Shown here in pieces: positions 8,701-15,844 of a stretch of DNA of 64,000 nt (within the stretch, counting starts at the first letter, position 1; each line of letters begins with the position of its first letter). The stretch is from contig NZ_JAQGLB010000015.1 in NCBI RefSeq assembly GCF_027853965.1, positions 1-64,000 of the forward strand, written 5' to 3'. The notes below the pieces were generated by a model. It was not told where the DNA came from, did not search any database, and saw nothing but the letters and a program-made list of their open reading frames with translations. This stretch comes from Saccharopolyspora indica (GTDB taxonomy: Bacteria > Actinomycetota > Actinomycetes > Mycobacteriales > Pseudonocardiaceae). Both the position numbers and the translations under genes were made by a program.

Positions 8701-10311
8701 CTCCACGGCTTCGGTGAGGTCGGCGCGGTCGCCGGACCAGTCGTAGCGCAGGGTGAGGTCGGCGGCCAGGTTGGACAGGTGCCGGAGCAGCGCGGGATCG
8801 TCCGGCGGTGTGTCCGCCACCGCGGATCTGCCCAGTTCGATCGCCTCGTCCAGGAGAGCAGCGCCGCCACCGTGGGAGAACCTGGACGACAGCGCGTTCG
8901 CGAGGTTCGACAGGAATCCGGCGCGCCCGATGTGCCCCGGCGGGATCGCCGCCAGCGCGGCGCGCTTCGCGGCGATCGCTTCGTCGAGATCGCGCAGCTC
9001 GGCGTGGCGCGTGAAGCGGGTGTGCAGAGCGGCACCGAGATTTCCCTGGATCTGGCAGTGGTAAGGGTGTTCGGGCGGTACCGATCGCAGTGCGGTGCGC
9101 AGCGAACCGATGGCTTCGTCGAGCGCGGTGCGCTCATCGGTGAGTTCGTGGTGCTTGAGCAGGGCGAGCCCGAGGTTGGACAGCGCGGCGGCCCGGCTCG
9201 GATGGTCGGCGGGCACTCGCGCGAGCGCGGATCGCAGCACTTCGATCGACTCGGCGACGTCGCCGCGGTGCCCGGTGAGCTCGTAGCGCTCCCGCAGCGC
9301 GGTGCCGAGGTTGGACAGGTGCATGACCAGGGTCGCGCGCCCGTCGGAGCTGAGCGCGACGGCTTCCCGCGTCGCGTCGATCGCCCCGGCCAGCGCGGTG
9401 GGGTCGCCCGTCCGCTTGTACCGGGCTTGCAGGATCCCGGCCAGGTGGCCGTGGACCTGGTCGCGGCGCGGATCGTCGTCGGAGGTCAGCGCGAGGGCCT
9501 CTCGGGTGACGGTTTCGGCCGCCGCGAGATCGCTCTCGTCGCCGTCTCTGGTGAAGCGTTCGAGCAGGGATGCGCCGAGCATGGCGAGGCAGTCCCGCCG
9601 CTTCTCCTCCGATTCCGGCAGCGCTGGGAGTGCGCTGGTGAACAGGTGCACCGCGGTGTCGAGGTCCGCACCGTCGCCGCTGGTCTTGAACCTGCCCATC
9701 AGCGTGGTGGCGAGCTCGGACATGAAACCGGCGCGGTCCGGGTGGTGGGCAGGCGTGCGGTCGACGGCGGCTTGCAGCGCGCTCACCGCCTGGTCGATGT
9801 CGTCCGCTGATCCGGTCTGCTGCGCTCGGTGCACCAGTGCCGCGCCCAGGCAGGAGAAGTCGTTCGGATCGCCCGTTTCGCCTGCCGCGGCCGTGGTCAA
9901 GGCGACGGTGGCGGACAGCAGTTCCACGTTTCCGGTCGTCATCGCGATGGGGAGCAGGAAGTAGTGGTAGTAGAGCCACAACCGCCCGTCGAGCGGCCCG
10001 GGTTCGCGCATCGGCTCGTACCACGTGCGTGCCGGCGCGGGCAATTCCCGGTAGGCGTCCGGGGGCAGCAGCGCGAAGCACACCCGGGCGCACTCCACGT
10101 CCTCCGCGTTGAGCGGTGGTTGCAGCGCGTGCTGGCGGTGCCAGTGCAGCAACCCGACCGCGCGCAGCACCTCGACCGGGGTGTCACCTCGGCCCAGCAC
10201 GGCGGTGCCCGCATCGACCAGCAGCGAGATGTCCATGATGGACGCGAGGACGGCCGGGTCGGCGAGACGATCCTGCAGGCGGCGCAAGGCCGGTTCTCGA
10301 TCAGCGGGCAA
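5722..10311 (-). CDS. TPR-array CHAT-domain (caspase-like) protein
   Basis: A 1529-residue protein starting at TTG 10311 behind GGAGGG. After a helical N-terminal region of about 130 residues comes an array of roughly 18 TPR-like units of about 52 residues, each with a pattern like SNLGxALxxRF...DLDEAIxxxRxAV...TPxxHP. The C-terminal third is a CHAT peptidase domain with the catalytic pair His about 1396 (FHFAGHAG) and Cys about 1437 (FLSACQTA), both intact. CHAT proteins are caspase/separase relatives; known examples cleave partner proteins when a sensor is triggered, as in the TPR-CHAT protease of type III-E CRISPR. It is divergent, across 96 bp, from a coupled small-protein/membrane-protein pair. 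The target is unknown. Confidence 0.9.
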   Translation of the reverse strand: MPADREPALRRLQDRLADPAVLASIMDISLLVDAGTAVLGRGDTPVEVLRAVGLLHWHRQHALQPPLNAEDVECARVCFALLPPDAYRELPAPARTWYEPMREPGPLDGRLWLYYHYFLLPIAMTTGNVELLSATVALTTAAAGETGDPNDFSCLGAALVHRAQQTGSADDIDQAVSALQAAVDRTPAHHPDRAGFMSELATTLMGRFKTSGDGADLDTAVHLFTSALPALPESEEKRRDCLAMLGASLLERFTRDGDESDLAAAETVTREALALTSDDDPRRDQVHGHLAGILQARYKRTGDPTALAGAIDATREAVALSSDGRATLVMHLSNLGTALRERYELTGHRGDVAESIEVLRSALARVPADHPSRAAALSNLGLALLKHHELTDERTALDEAIGSLRTALRSVPPEHPYHCQIQGNLGAALHTRFTRHAELRDLDEAIAAKRAALAAIPPGHIGRAGFLSNLANALSSRFSHGGGAALLDEAIELGRSAVADTPPDDPALLRHLSNLAADLTLRYDWSGDRADLTEAVETDRFVLSRMPAGAPERARRQANLYKALFRRYQAAGDDADLDEIIELCRELVTATPAGHPEQPRRLGDLSIALRHRFERYGRLADLDEALTSCRTALDHTPADNPLHALHLSNLAVGHHSRFGRLGTAADLDESVEFARQAVRTTADGHPDLVHRLGTLANALLSRHGLHDDLADLEEAVAAGRRVAQALPERHTKNGQALHNLAIALSTRFQRLGQVADLSEAIELARAACAATPPEHPDRNARLGGLGNYLRLRFELAGDDADITEAVDTTREVVAATSADDPQLLILRTYLALALTQRFVRTRALPDIVEATDVARSVVGETPPDHADLGRRTANLGWCLTLWSEHTDDPGVLAEAVEITRSAVRAMSVGSDELVQRQGNLSLVLRNRFLRTRSVEDLVEATAAARTAAGAARPGHPLRSTALLHLGMSHELRWEISESEADLESAVEAYQQVVAETAGQARIRATAGLRLGLLAASADRHPQALAGFTATIELLPRLAWLGASRTAQEHALRDWQGLASAAAACALSAGDPERAVTLLEQGRSVLWNQTLGLRDDHSRLRAQDSRLADRLRETTAALDVVPSEPSTTDEVRERRIRLADQWDSLLAEARRLPGLADFLRTPSFDALRRGLEPSTVVIVNLHTTRCDALIIADGSVRTVPLDADLHEQAHTRAEAYVSARALLDSQSERVSGLDRAAAEQTVHATLEWLWDSVAEPVLSHLGHDVQLPSGEPGPHLHWCPTGPLTLLPLHAAGYHDPADAPPGSTVLDRVISSYTPTLQTLVRARTTPAAGTAHERSLVVAMPETDGFAPLPAARTEADLVGACFGPDHTRRIGARATRAEVVDDLREHAYFHFAGHAGLALDRPSTGCLYLHDGPLSVLDIARLRLDTTELAFLSACQTAIGDTSLPDESIHLASALQLAGYRHVVATLWTIADRPAPEISRRIYDLARREGRLDLTRVARALHQVARELRDAYPHTPALWTSHIHIGP

Positions 10312-10407
10312 GGTCCCTCCGGTGAATCCGCCGGAAACCTACTGGAAGCCACCGCGTGGCGTGGCAGTATCGGGGAGGCTTACCCGATCGGCGCACCAGG
10401 GGGACAG

Positions 10408-10788
10408 GTGGACCACAGCGACGAGCCCGGTGCCCTCGCCCTGTGGTGCGCGATGTTGCCCGTGCTGCGGGACCGAGCCGCCGCGGGCCTGTGGACCGGC
10501 AGGCTGGAACGCGCTGAGAACCGGGTGCGCAACGGCGCTTCGGCGCTCCGGGCGTGCGAGCAGTTCGGCTTGATCGCGCAGGACGGCGCGCCGGGCGATT
10601 CCACTCGCGGTGCCGGAAGCGGTGACGTGGTGGTCGTGCCGGGGCTCGACCCGGTGCCGCTGGCAGGGGGCGGCGACTACCGGTGCCCCGCTCGCCGTTG
10701 TCCGCGCCGCGATGAGCGCGACGCCACCGGGCGTCCGCCCCGGTGCACGCTGTTCGACGAGCCGATGCTGCCCGTGGCGAGAGCATGA
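10408..10788 (+). CDS. small Cys-rich protein, candidate CHAT partner
   Basis: A 126-residue protein starting at GTG 10408 behind AGGGGGACAG. The N-terminal half is helical and Ala/Leu-rich (ALALWCAML). The C-terminal 35 residues hold a possible metal-binding knuckle, YRCPARRCPRR followed by RCTLFDEPM. Its stop overlaps the start of the membrane-protein gene (ATGA at 10785-10788). I do not recognise a named family. Its divergent position next to the TPR-CHAT gene suggests an adaptor, regulator or substrate of that protease; this is inference from position. Confidence 0.7.
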   Translation: MDHSDEPGALALWCAMLPVLRDRAAAGLWTGRLERAENRVRNGASALRACEQFGLIAQDGAPGDSTRGAGSGDVVVVPGLDPVPLAGGGDYRCPARRCPRRDERDATGRPPRCTLFDEPMLPVARA

Positions 10789-11612
10789 CCACGTTCCTGT
10801 CCTCGATCGGCAGCAAGCTGGCGGAGCGTTGGGCGTCGGCGTTGCTGCTGCCGGGAGCTTTGTACCTGGCGGCGGTGTGGTGTGCGATGCAGCTCGGTCA
10901 CCGCCACGCGCTCGACCTCAACCTGCTGCGGCCGCCGTTCACCGGCTCCGGCAACCATCCCGGCGCGCAGGCCTCGATCGTCGTCGGCCTGGTCCTCGTG
11001 CTGCTCGGTGCCTCGGCCGCCGGTTTGAGCGCACAGGCGATCGGCCGGATCGTGCAGGCGGTGTGGTTCGGCCGGTGGCGCGGTCCGGCGGCCCTGCTGG
11101 CCCGGCCGCTGATCGCGCTGCGGGTCGCGGTGGCCGTACGCGCCGCGAGCCGTGCCGGGGTGACACCGGTGGCCGCGTACCTGCCCCGGCGGCCGACCGC
11201 GATCGGCGAGCAGTTCCGGTTGCTGGAAGCGCGGATCTCGGCGCAGTACCACGGTTTGCGGCTCGCGCTGGTGTGGCCCCGCCTGTGGGTTCTGCTGCCC
11301 GATGGTGCGCGTGCACCGATCCAGTCCACCAACAACAACTTCCACTCGGCAGCGGTGCTCACCGGGTGGGGGTTGCTCTACCTGGTGCTGGGCGCGTGGT
11401 GGTTCCCCGCCGCGGTGGCCGGGACGTGCGCGGTGATCGCCGGCTGGCTCCGCGGTCGCAATCACGCCGTCACCCTTGCCACGCTCATCGAAGCGACCGT
11501 CGACACGCACTTGGCGGTGCTGCTCGACGCCCTCAACCACGGACTGCCCGCCACCGGGATGACCGGCGACCTGGCCGAGAAGATCAACGACCAGCTGCAC
11601 AAGGGCCGATGA
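10785..11612 (+). CDS. multi-pass membrane protein, candidate CHAT effector
   Basis: A 275-residue protein whose ATG overlaps the upstream stop by four bases, so it is translated together with the Cys-rich protein. Hydrophobic segments lie at about residues 15-32, 60-85 and 185-220 (the last long enough for two spans), with a basic amphipathic stretch between about 95 and 125. The C-terminal 60 residues are soluble and helical. No enzyme motif is visible. A membrane protein co-encoded with a caspase-like protease recalls protease-activated membrane effectors such as bacterial gasdermins, but there is no sequence likeness to gasdermin. Confidence 0.75.
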   Translation: MTTFLSSIGSKLAERWASALLLPGALYLAAVWCAMQLGHRHALDLNLLRPPFTGSGNHPGAQASIVVGLVLVLLGASAAGLSAQAIGRIVQAVWFGRWRGPAALLARPLIALRVAVAVRAASRAGVTPVAAYLPRRPTAIGEQFRLLEARISAQYHGLRLALVWPRLWVLLPDGARAPIQSTNNNFHSAAVLTGWGLLYLVLGAWWFPAAVAGTCAVIAGWLRGRNHAVTLATLIEATVDTHLAVLLDALNHGLPATGMTGDLAEKINDQLHKGR

Positions 11613-11653
11613 GACCCGAGCGCGTGTCGGTGGCTGCTGGTAGCAATGGCGCC

Positions 11654-12817
11654 GTGCGGTTTGACATCGAAGGACGGCGGGCGCGGCTGGTCGCCCGGCA
11701 GCACCTCGCCGGGACGGCGCGCGATCCGGTGCAGGCGGCGGCCGACGTGGTGGTGCTGCACGCGACGGATCCGGCGACGGTCTTCCTGTCGGTGCTCGCC
11801 CGCTGCACGTCGGCGTCGGTCGAGGACGTCGCGAAGGTGATGTACGACGACCGCGAGCTGGTCCGGATGATGGCGATGCGCCGCACGTTGTTCGTGGTGC
11901 CGGCCGATCTGGTCGCCGTCGTGCACAACGCCGCGTCGCTGGAGATCGCCGACCGGCAGCGGAAGCGGCTGCTCCAGCAGCTCACCACGATTCCCACCGA
12001 GCCGGAACTGCCCGCCGACGCGGACGGCTGGCTGCGATCGGTGGAGTCGTCGGTCGAACGGGTGCTGGCCGAGCGCGGCTCGGCCACCGCGGCCCAGCTG
12101 TCCGCCGACGAGCCCCGGCTGCGGACCGCGCTGCTGCCGACGTCCGGCAAGAAGTGGGACGTCAAGCGCAACATCACCACGTACGTGCTGGTGCTGATGG
12201 CGGCCGAGGGCCGGATGGTGCGCGCGCAACCGCGCGGCTCGTGGACTTCCCGCGCGCACACCTGGGAACCGGCGTCGAGCTGGTGGCCGCGGGGAATCCC
12301 CGAGCTGCCGGACGCCAGGGCCCGACTGGTCGAGCAGTACCTGCGGCGCTTCGGCCCGGCCACCGTCGCCGACGTCCAGTGGTGGACGGGCTGGACGCTC
12401 GGCGCCACCAGGAAGGCCCTCGCCGCGCTGGAGACCGCCGACGTCGGCTGCGGGCTGGTCATGGCCGACGACACCGAGCCCGACGAGCCCGCCGCCCCGA
12501 CCGCGGCGCTGCTGCCCGCCCTCGACCCCACGCCGATGGGCTGGAAGGAACGGGACTGGTACCTGCCCGAGGACTCCCGGCCCCTGTTCGACCGCAACGG
12601 CAACATCGGCCCGACGATCTGGTGGGGCGGCGAGGTCATCGGAGGCTGGGCGGTGCGCCCGGACGGGAAGATCGCCACCAGCTTGCTGACCGATCGCGGC
12701 GCGGCGGCGACCCGTGCGGTGCAGGAGGCCGCCGACGTGCTCCAGCCCCGCCTGGACGGAACTCCCGTGGTCCCGTCCTTCCCGACACCGCTGGAGAAGC
12801 AGCTCCGCACGGCGTGA
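11654..12817 (+). CDS. winged-helix DNA-binding domain protein (HTH_42, YcaQ/AlkX-like)
   Basis: A protein of about 387 residues with the RARLVARQHLA opening, the RRTLFVVPADL core and the ADVQWWTGW segment typical of the winged-helix family that includes DNA glycosylases of the AlkX/YcaQ group. GTG 11654 fits the usual family start. An in-frame ATG at 11609 overlaps the upstream stop as ATGA and would add 15 residues with translational coupling, so the start is uncertain. Members act on DNA cross-links or are uncharacterised. Whether it belongs functionally to the preceding membrane-protein pair is unclear. Confidence 0.83.
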   Translation: MRFDIEGRRARLVARQHLAGTARDPVQAAADVVVLHATDPATVFLSVLARCTSASVEDVAKVMYDDRELVRMMAMRRTLFVVPADLVAVVHNAASLEIADRQRKRLLQQLTTIPTEPELPADADGWLRSVESSVERVLAERGSATAAQLSADEPRLRTALLPTSGKKWDVKRNITTYVLVLMAAEGRMVRAQPRGSWTSRAHTWEPASSWWPRGIPELPDARARLVEQYLRRFGPATVADVQWWTGWTLGATRKALAALETADVGCGLVMADDTEPDEPAAPTAALLPALDPTPMGWKERDWYLPEDSRPLFDRNGNIGPTIWWGGEVIGGWAVRPDGKIATSLLTDRGAAATRAVQEAADVLQPRLDGTPVVPSFPTPLEKQLRTA

Positions 12818-12824
12818 ACCGATG

Positions 12825-12855
12825 AGCCGGCGGGCTGGTCACGCGAGCGCCGGCT
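12825..12855. terminator. hairpin between convergent genes
   Basis: AGCCGGCG at 12825-12832 pairs with CGCCGGCT at 12848-12855 around a 15-base loop. It lies between the stop at 12817 and the opposing stop at 12854, so it could end transcription from both sides. There is no T-run, as is usual for actinomycete terminators. Confidence 0.5.
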
Positions 12856-13432
12856 AGGCGGGCGAGGCGTTTCCCGTGCGCCACTGGTTCCAGCGGGTGC
12901 GGCCGCCGGGCTTGTAGATCGAGAGCCACGTGGCGGCGCCGATCGTCAGGACGTGGAACACGGCCATGCCGATGAGGTTGACCTGCGCGTCGAGGTGATC
13001 GCCGGTGAACGGAGTGCCGGAGGGCCGCAGGGCGGTGGCGATCCAGCCGGGCGTGAGGCTGGCGGTGATCGAGATCGTGACGACGACCAGGACCAGCTTG
13101 ACCAGCGGCCAGTAGTGCTTCGCGATTCCCCACTTGGTGCCGGCGCAGAGGATGAGCCCGGTGCCCAGGGTGATCAGCGACGCGGGGCGGGCCAGGGAAC
13201 CGATGAGCAGCTCGTGGAACTCGTAGCCCGCGCGCACGATCGCGGCGTCGGACGAGGTCAGTGCCGCGACGGTGAGCACGAACGTCACCGCGGCGATCCC
13301 GAACCAGCCGACACCGGCGACGATGTGCAGGAACAGCACCGCGCGCCGCGCACGTGCGGAGAGCCGGCGCCGGCCCCTGCCGGTCCGGGGCGGCGCAGGG
13401 CGGGTGGCCGGGCGGATTCCGTTGGTCTGCAC
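12854..13432 (-). CDS. small four-span membrane protein, DUF2269-like
   Basis: A 192-residue protein starting at GTG 13432 with GGAG upstream. After a basic N-terminal 30 residues come four hydrophobic segments: VLFLHIVAGVGWFGIAAV, a middle pair around SLITLGTGLIL and LVLVVVTISI, and a last one around MAVFHVLTIGAATWL. The first span has the HxxAGxxWFG pattern seen in DUF2269-type membrane proteins. Function unknown. A 30-bp perfect palindrome lies 86 bp upstream of the start and may control it. Confidence 0.8.
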   Translation of the reverse strand: MQTNGIRPATRPAPPRTGRGRRRLSARARRAVLFLHIVAGVGWFGIAAVTFVLTVAALTSSDAAIVRAGYEFHELLIGSLARPASLITLGTGLILCAGTKWGIAKHYWPLVKLVLVVVTISITASLTPGWIATALRPSGTPFTGDHLDAQVNLIGMAVFHVLTIGAATWLSIYKPGGRTRWNQWRTGNASPA

Positions 13433-13791
13433 GATGTCTCCAGCATTTGCGGGTGCGGATCTGCTGCTGGAGATGGTGCGCTGCGGACCTCGCGGCGTCG
13501 TCGGCGCGAGCGCGACACCTGGCGTACGCAGATCTGCGTACGCCAGGCCGAAAGCCCCATCGCTGCGCCGAAGGGGTGGTTGGCGGTGGCCGCACCGGAT
13601 CGGGATCATCGGGTTGACCGGGTGGGCCGGGTGGCCGGGTCACCGCAGTCATGGCGAAGACGGGGAGGGCACGTGGTGGTCCGACGGATGTTGTGCGCGC
13701 GCTGTACAGGCTCCACGATTTCGACAGCATGGCAGGGGCTGCTGGCTGTGCCTGATCCGTGTCAGCACGCTGCGAGCCCGGGTTGCGACGC
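13433..13791. other. 359-bp divergent intergenic region
   Basis: No credible gene lies here. It separates the membrane-protein gene from the GNAT gene and holds a perfect palindrome at 13518-13547 and a short run of CCGGGT repeats near 13613-13640. No clear -10/-35 pair stands out for either direction. Confidence 0.5.
13518..13547. promoter_or_regulatory. 30-bp perfect palindrome, candidate operator
   Basis: The two 15-base arms, each reading CCTGGCGTACGCAGA from its own strand, meet without spacer at the central AGATCT. The symmetry is exact over all 30 bases. It sits in the divergent region 86 bp before the membrane-protein start and 245 bp before the GNAT start. No regulator gene is adjacent and there is no T-run, so an operator for a dimeric regulator encoded elsewhere is more likely than a terminator. 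Confidence 0.6.
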
Positions 13792-14472
13792 ATGACGGAA
13801 GGCACAGGTGATCGCCGCGTGGTCGTCCTGCGCACGAAACGATTGCGGTTGACCACCTGGGCTCCCGGAGATGCCGACGACCTGCACCGCCTCCATTCCG
13901 ATCCGGCCGTGATGAGCTACATGACGACCGGAACGCTGACGCGAGCACAGACCCGGGAGCGAATTCGCACCTGGAGCGCCGAGCACGTCGCACGCGGCTG
14001 GTCCAAATGGCGAGTCGAAGACGACGCCGGGCAGTTCTTGGGCCGAGCAGGGTTCGGACGGGCGCACCGCACCGGGCACCGCGAACTCGGGTACCTCTTG
14101 GCGTCGGACTGGTGGGGCGTCGGCTACGCCACCGAACTCGTGGCCGCGCTGGCGCACTGGCACTTCACCCACCTCGACCCGCAACTGGAGCCGGATCTCC
14201 TGGCCTACGTCTTCCCCCCGAACAAGGCCAGCCGCCGCGTCCTGGAGAAGAACCACTTCAGCTGCCTCGGCACGTCTCCGCACGCATCCGATCAACTGGT
14301 CTACAGCTGCACCAGCGGTCGTCGGTGCGGCTGCGGATCGCTACGGGAGGGCGTCGGCGGGGTCGGTGGTCAGGTCGGCGGTGTGGGTTTCGCGCATGAA
14401 CCAGACGCACACGGCGCAGATCAGGGCGATCAGGACGAGGTAGGCCGAGATCGGGAGGGACGAACCGGTTGA
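13792..14472 (+). CDS. GNAT acetyltransferase (RimJ/RimL type) with antisense tail
   Basis: Residues 1-170 are a complete Acetyltransf_3-type GNAT domain: LRTKRLRLTTW at the start, LGYLLASDWWGVGYATE in the acetyl-CoA region, and PNKASRRVLEKNHF near its end. The frame then continues for about 45 residues of low-complexity Gly/Asp-rich sequence that is simply the antisense of the neighbouring transporter's C terminus (14341-14472). A natural stop has probably been lost, or the tail is tolerated. The start is ATG 13792. The substrate is unknown; an N-terminal amine of a protein or a drug is typical. Confidence 0.8.
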   Translation: MTEGTGDRRVVVLRTKRLRLTTWAPGDADDLHRLHSDPAVMSYMTTGTLTRAQTRERIRTWSAEHVARGWSKWRVEDDAGQFLGRAGFGRAHRTGHRELGYLLASDWWGVGYATELVAALAHWHFTHLDPQLEPDLLAYVFPPNKASRRVLEKNHFSCLGTSPHASDQLVYSCTSGRRCGCGSLREGVGGVGGQVGGVGFAHEPDAHGADQGDQDEVGRDREGRTG

Positions 14473-15657
14473 CGCGATCATCTGGGTGGCCAGGATGGGG
14501 CTGAGACCGCCGCCGACGATGCTGCTGGCGTTGTAGGCGACGGAGGATCCGGTGTACCGGTATCGCGTTGCGAACAGTTCGGGCAGGAAGGCGCCCATCG
14601 GGGCGAACAGCGCGGCGAACGCGATCATCCCGACCGACATGCCGATGGCGATGAGCAGCGGGTCCCCGGTGTTGATCAGCCCGAACAGCGGGAACGCCCA
14701 CACAACGGCCAACCCCGCGGCGCCCAGGCACACCCGACGTCGACCGACCCGGTCGGAGAGCACCGCGAAGATCGGGGTGGCGACCCCCATCACCGCCGCG
14801 GCGACCATGGCGCAGACGATCAGCATGTTCTTGTCGAGGTCCAGCACCTCGGTGCCGTAGGAGAGCGAGAACGTGGTGATCGTGTAGAACAACGTGTGCG
14901 CGAGGATGAACGAGCAGGTGGCCAGCGCCAGGGTGCGGGGCTGGCGCCTGATCACCTCGACGATCGGGGCCTTGGACTTGTCGTGCTCCCGCATGGCCTT
15001 CTCGAACACCGGGGTCTCGGCGATCTTCATCCGGACGTAGTAGCCGACGACGAGCAGGAGCGCGCTGGCCAGGAACGGCACCCGCCACCCCCACGATTCG
15101 AACGCCGCGTCCGACAGCGTGCCGCCGAGCACCAGGAACGCCGTTCCCGCGACGACGAACCCGACCGCCGGTCCGACCTGCGGGAAGCTGGACCACAGCC
15201 CGCGGCGGTTCTCCGGGGCGTACTCGGTCGCCAGCAGCACCGCACCACCCCATTCGCCGCCGAGACCGAACCCCTGCAGGAACCGGCACAGCACCAGCAG
15301 GGCCGGGGCACCGATCCCGATCGTCTCGTAGGTGGGCAGCAAGCCGATCGCGACCGTCCCCGTTCCCATCGTCAGCAGGGAGACGATCAGCATCGTCTTG
15401 CGCCCGATCCGGTCGCCGAAATGACCGAACACCACTGCACCCACGGGGCGGGCCACGAACCCGACGCCGAACGTGGCGAACGCGGCCAGCGTTCCGGCGA
15501 GGGCCGAGAACGTGGGGAAGAACAGGTGCCCGAGAACGAGTGCGGCAGCTGTCCCGTAGATGTAGAAGTCGTAGAACTCGATGGCCGTGCCGATGAAGGT
15601 AGCGGCCGCGATTCGCGTTCTCGGCACCGAGGTCGACGGTGCGGCGGTGGTGGACAT
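14341..15657 (-). CDS. MFS transporter, metabolite:H+ symporter family (ShiA/ProP-like)
   Basis: A 438-residue, 12-span importer starting at ATG 15657 behind GAAGGAGC. Diagnostic features are the first span IEFYDFYIYG, the loop GHFGDRIGRK and the LQGFGLGGEWGGA motif of the MHS family (shikimate, alpha-ketoglutarate, proline/betaine uptake). Reading the frame further upstream to 15777 gives Pro/Gly-rich sequence without a ribosome site. It lies beside a PucR regulator and a catabolic island, so it probably imports a carboxylate-type growth substrate. Its 3' end overlaps the GNAT gene tail on the other strand by 132 bp. Confidence 0.92.
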   Translation of the reverse strand: MSTTAAPSTSVPRTRIAAATFIGTAIEFYDFYIYGTAAALVLGHLFFPTFSALAGTLAAFATFGVGFVARPVGAVVFGHFGDRIGRKTMLIVSLLTMGTGTVAIGLLPTYETIGIGAPALLVLCRFLQGFGLGGEWGGAVLLATEYAPENRRGLWSSFPQVGPAVGFVVAGTAFLVLGGTLSDAAFESWGWRVPFLASALLLVVGYYVRMKIAETPVFEKAMREHDKSKAPIVEVIRRQPRTLALATCSFILAHTLFYTITTFSLSYGTEVLDLDKNMLIVCAMVAAAVMGVATPIFAVLSDRVGRRRVCLGAAGLAVVWAFPLFGLINTGDPLLIAIGMSVGMIAFAALFAPMGAFLPELFATRYRYTGSSVAYNASSIVGGGLSPILATQMIASTGSSLPISAYLVLIALICAVCVWFMRETHTADLTTDPADALP

Positions 15658-15819
15658 GGCTGCTCCTTCGTGGCCGGTCGAGCCGCGGCTGGGCGGCTCC
15701 GCTCCCTTCGTGGACCACCCGTGGTCCGTCCTCGGCCCAGGTGTCCAGGGAGTATGTTCCGGCCCCGGGCACGTCACGACCTCCTCGTGTCGAAGTCTCG
15801 CCCGACGGCTTCCTCCCGT

Positions 15820-15828
15820 TGTAGAAAA
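15820..15828. promoter_or_regulatory. TGTAGAAAA motif, copy 1
   Basis: A nine-base A-rich motif, striking in GC-rich DNA, located between the PucR stop and the MFS start, 163 bp before that start. The exact complement occurs at 17121-17129 in front of the PucR and SDR genes. It may be a binding site shared by the flanking promoters. Confidence 0.35.
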
Positions 15829-15844
15829 CCGCAGGCCGAAGCGC

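Noticed and set aside
8194-9810. 538-codon plus-strand frame opposite the TPR-CHAT gene
   Set aside because: It mirrors the codon positions of the real gene, has Val/Gly/Arg-rich composition and no domain; it is a shadow of the repeat array.
10785-11612. Gasdermin-like effector next to the CHAT protease
   Set aside because: The protein is multi-spanning with hydrophobic segments at the N terminus and no gasdermin-type beta-rich domain; only the genomic logic is similar.
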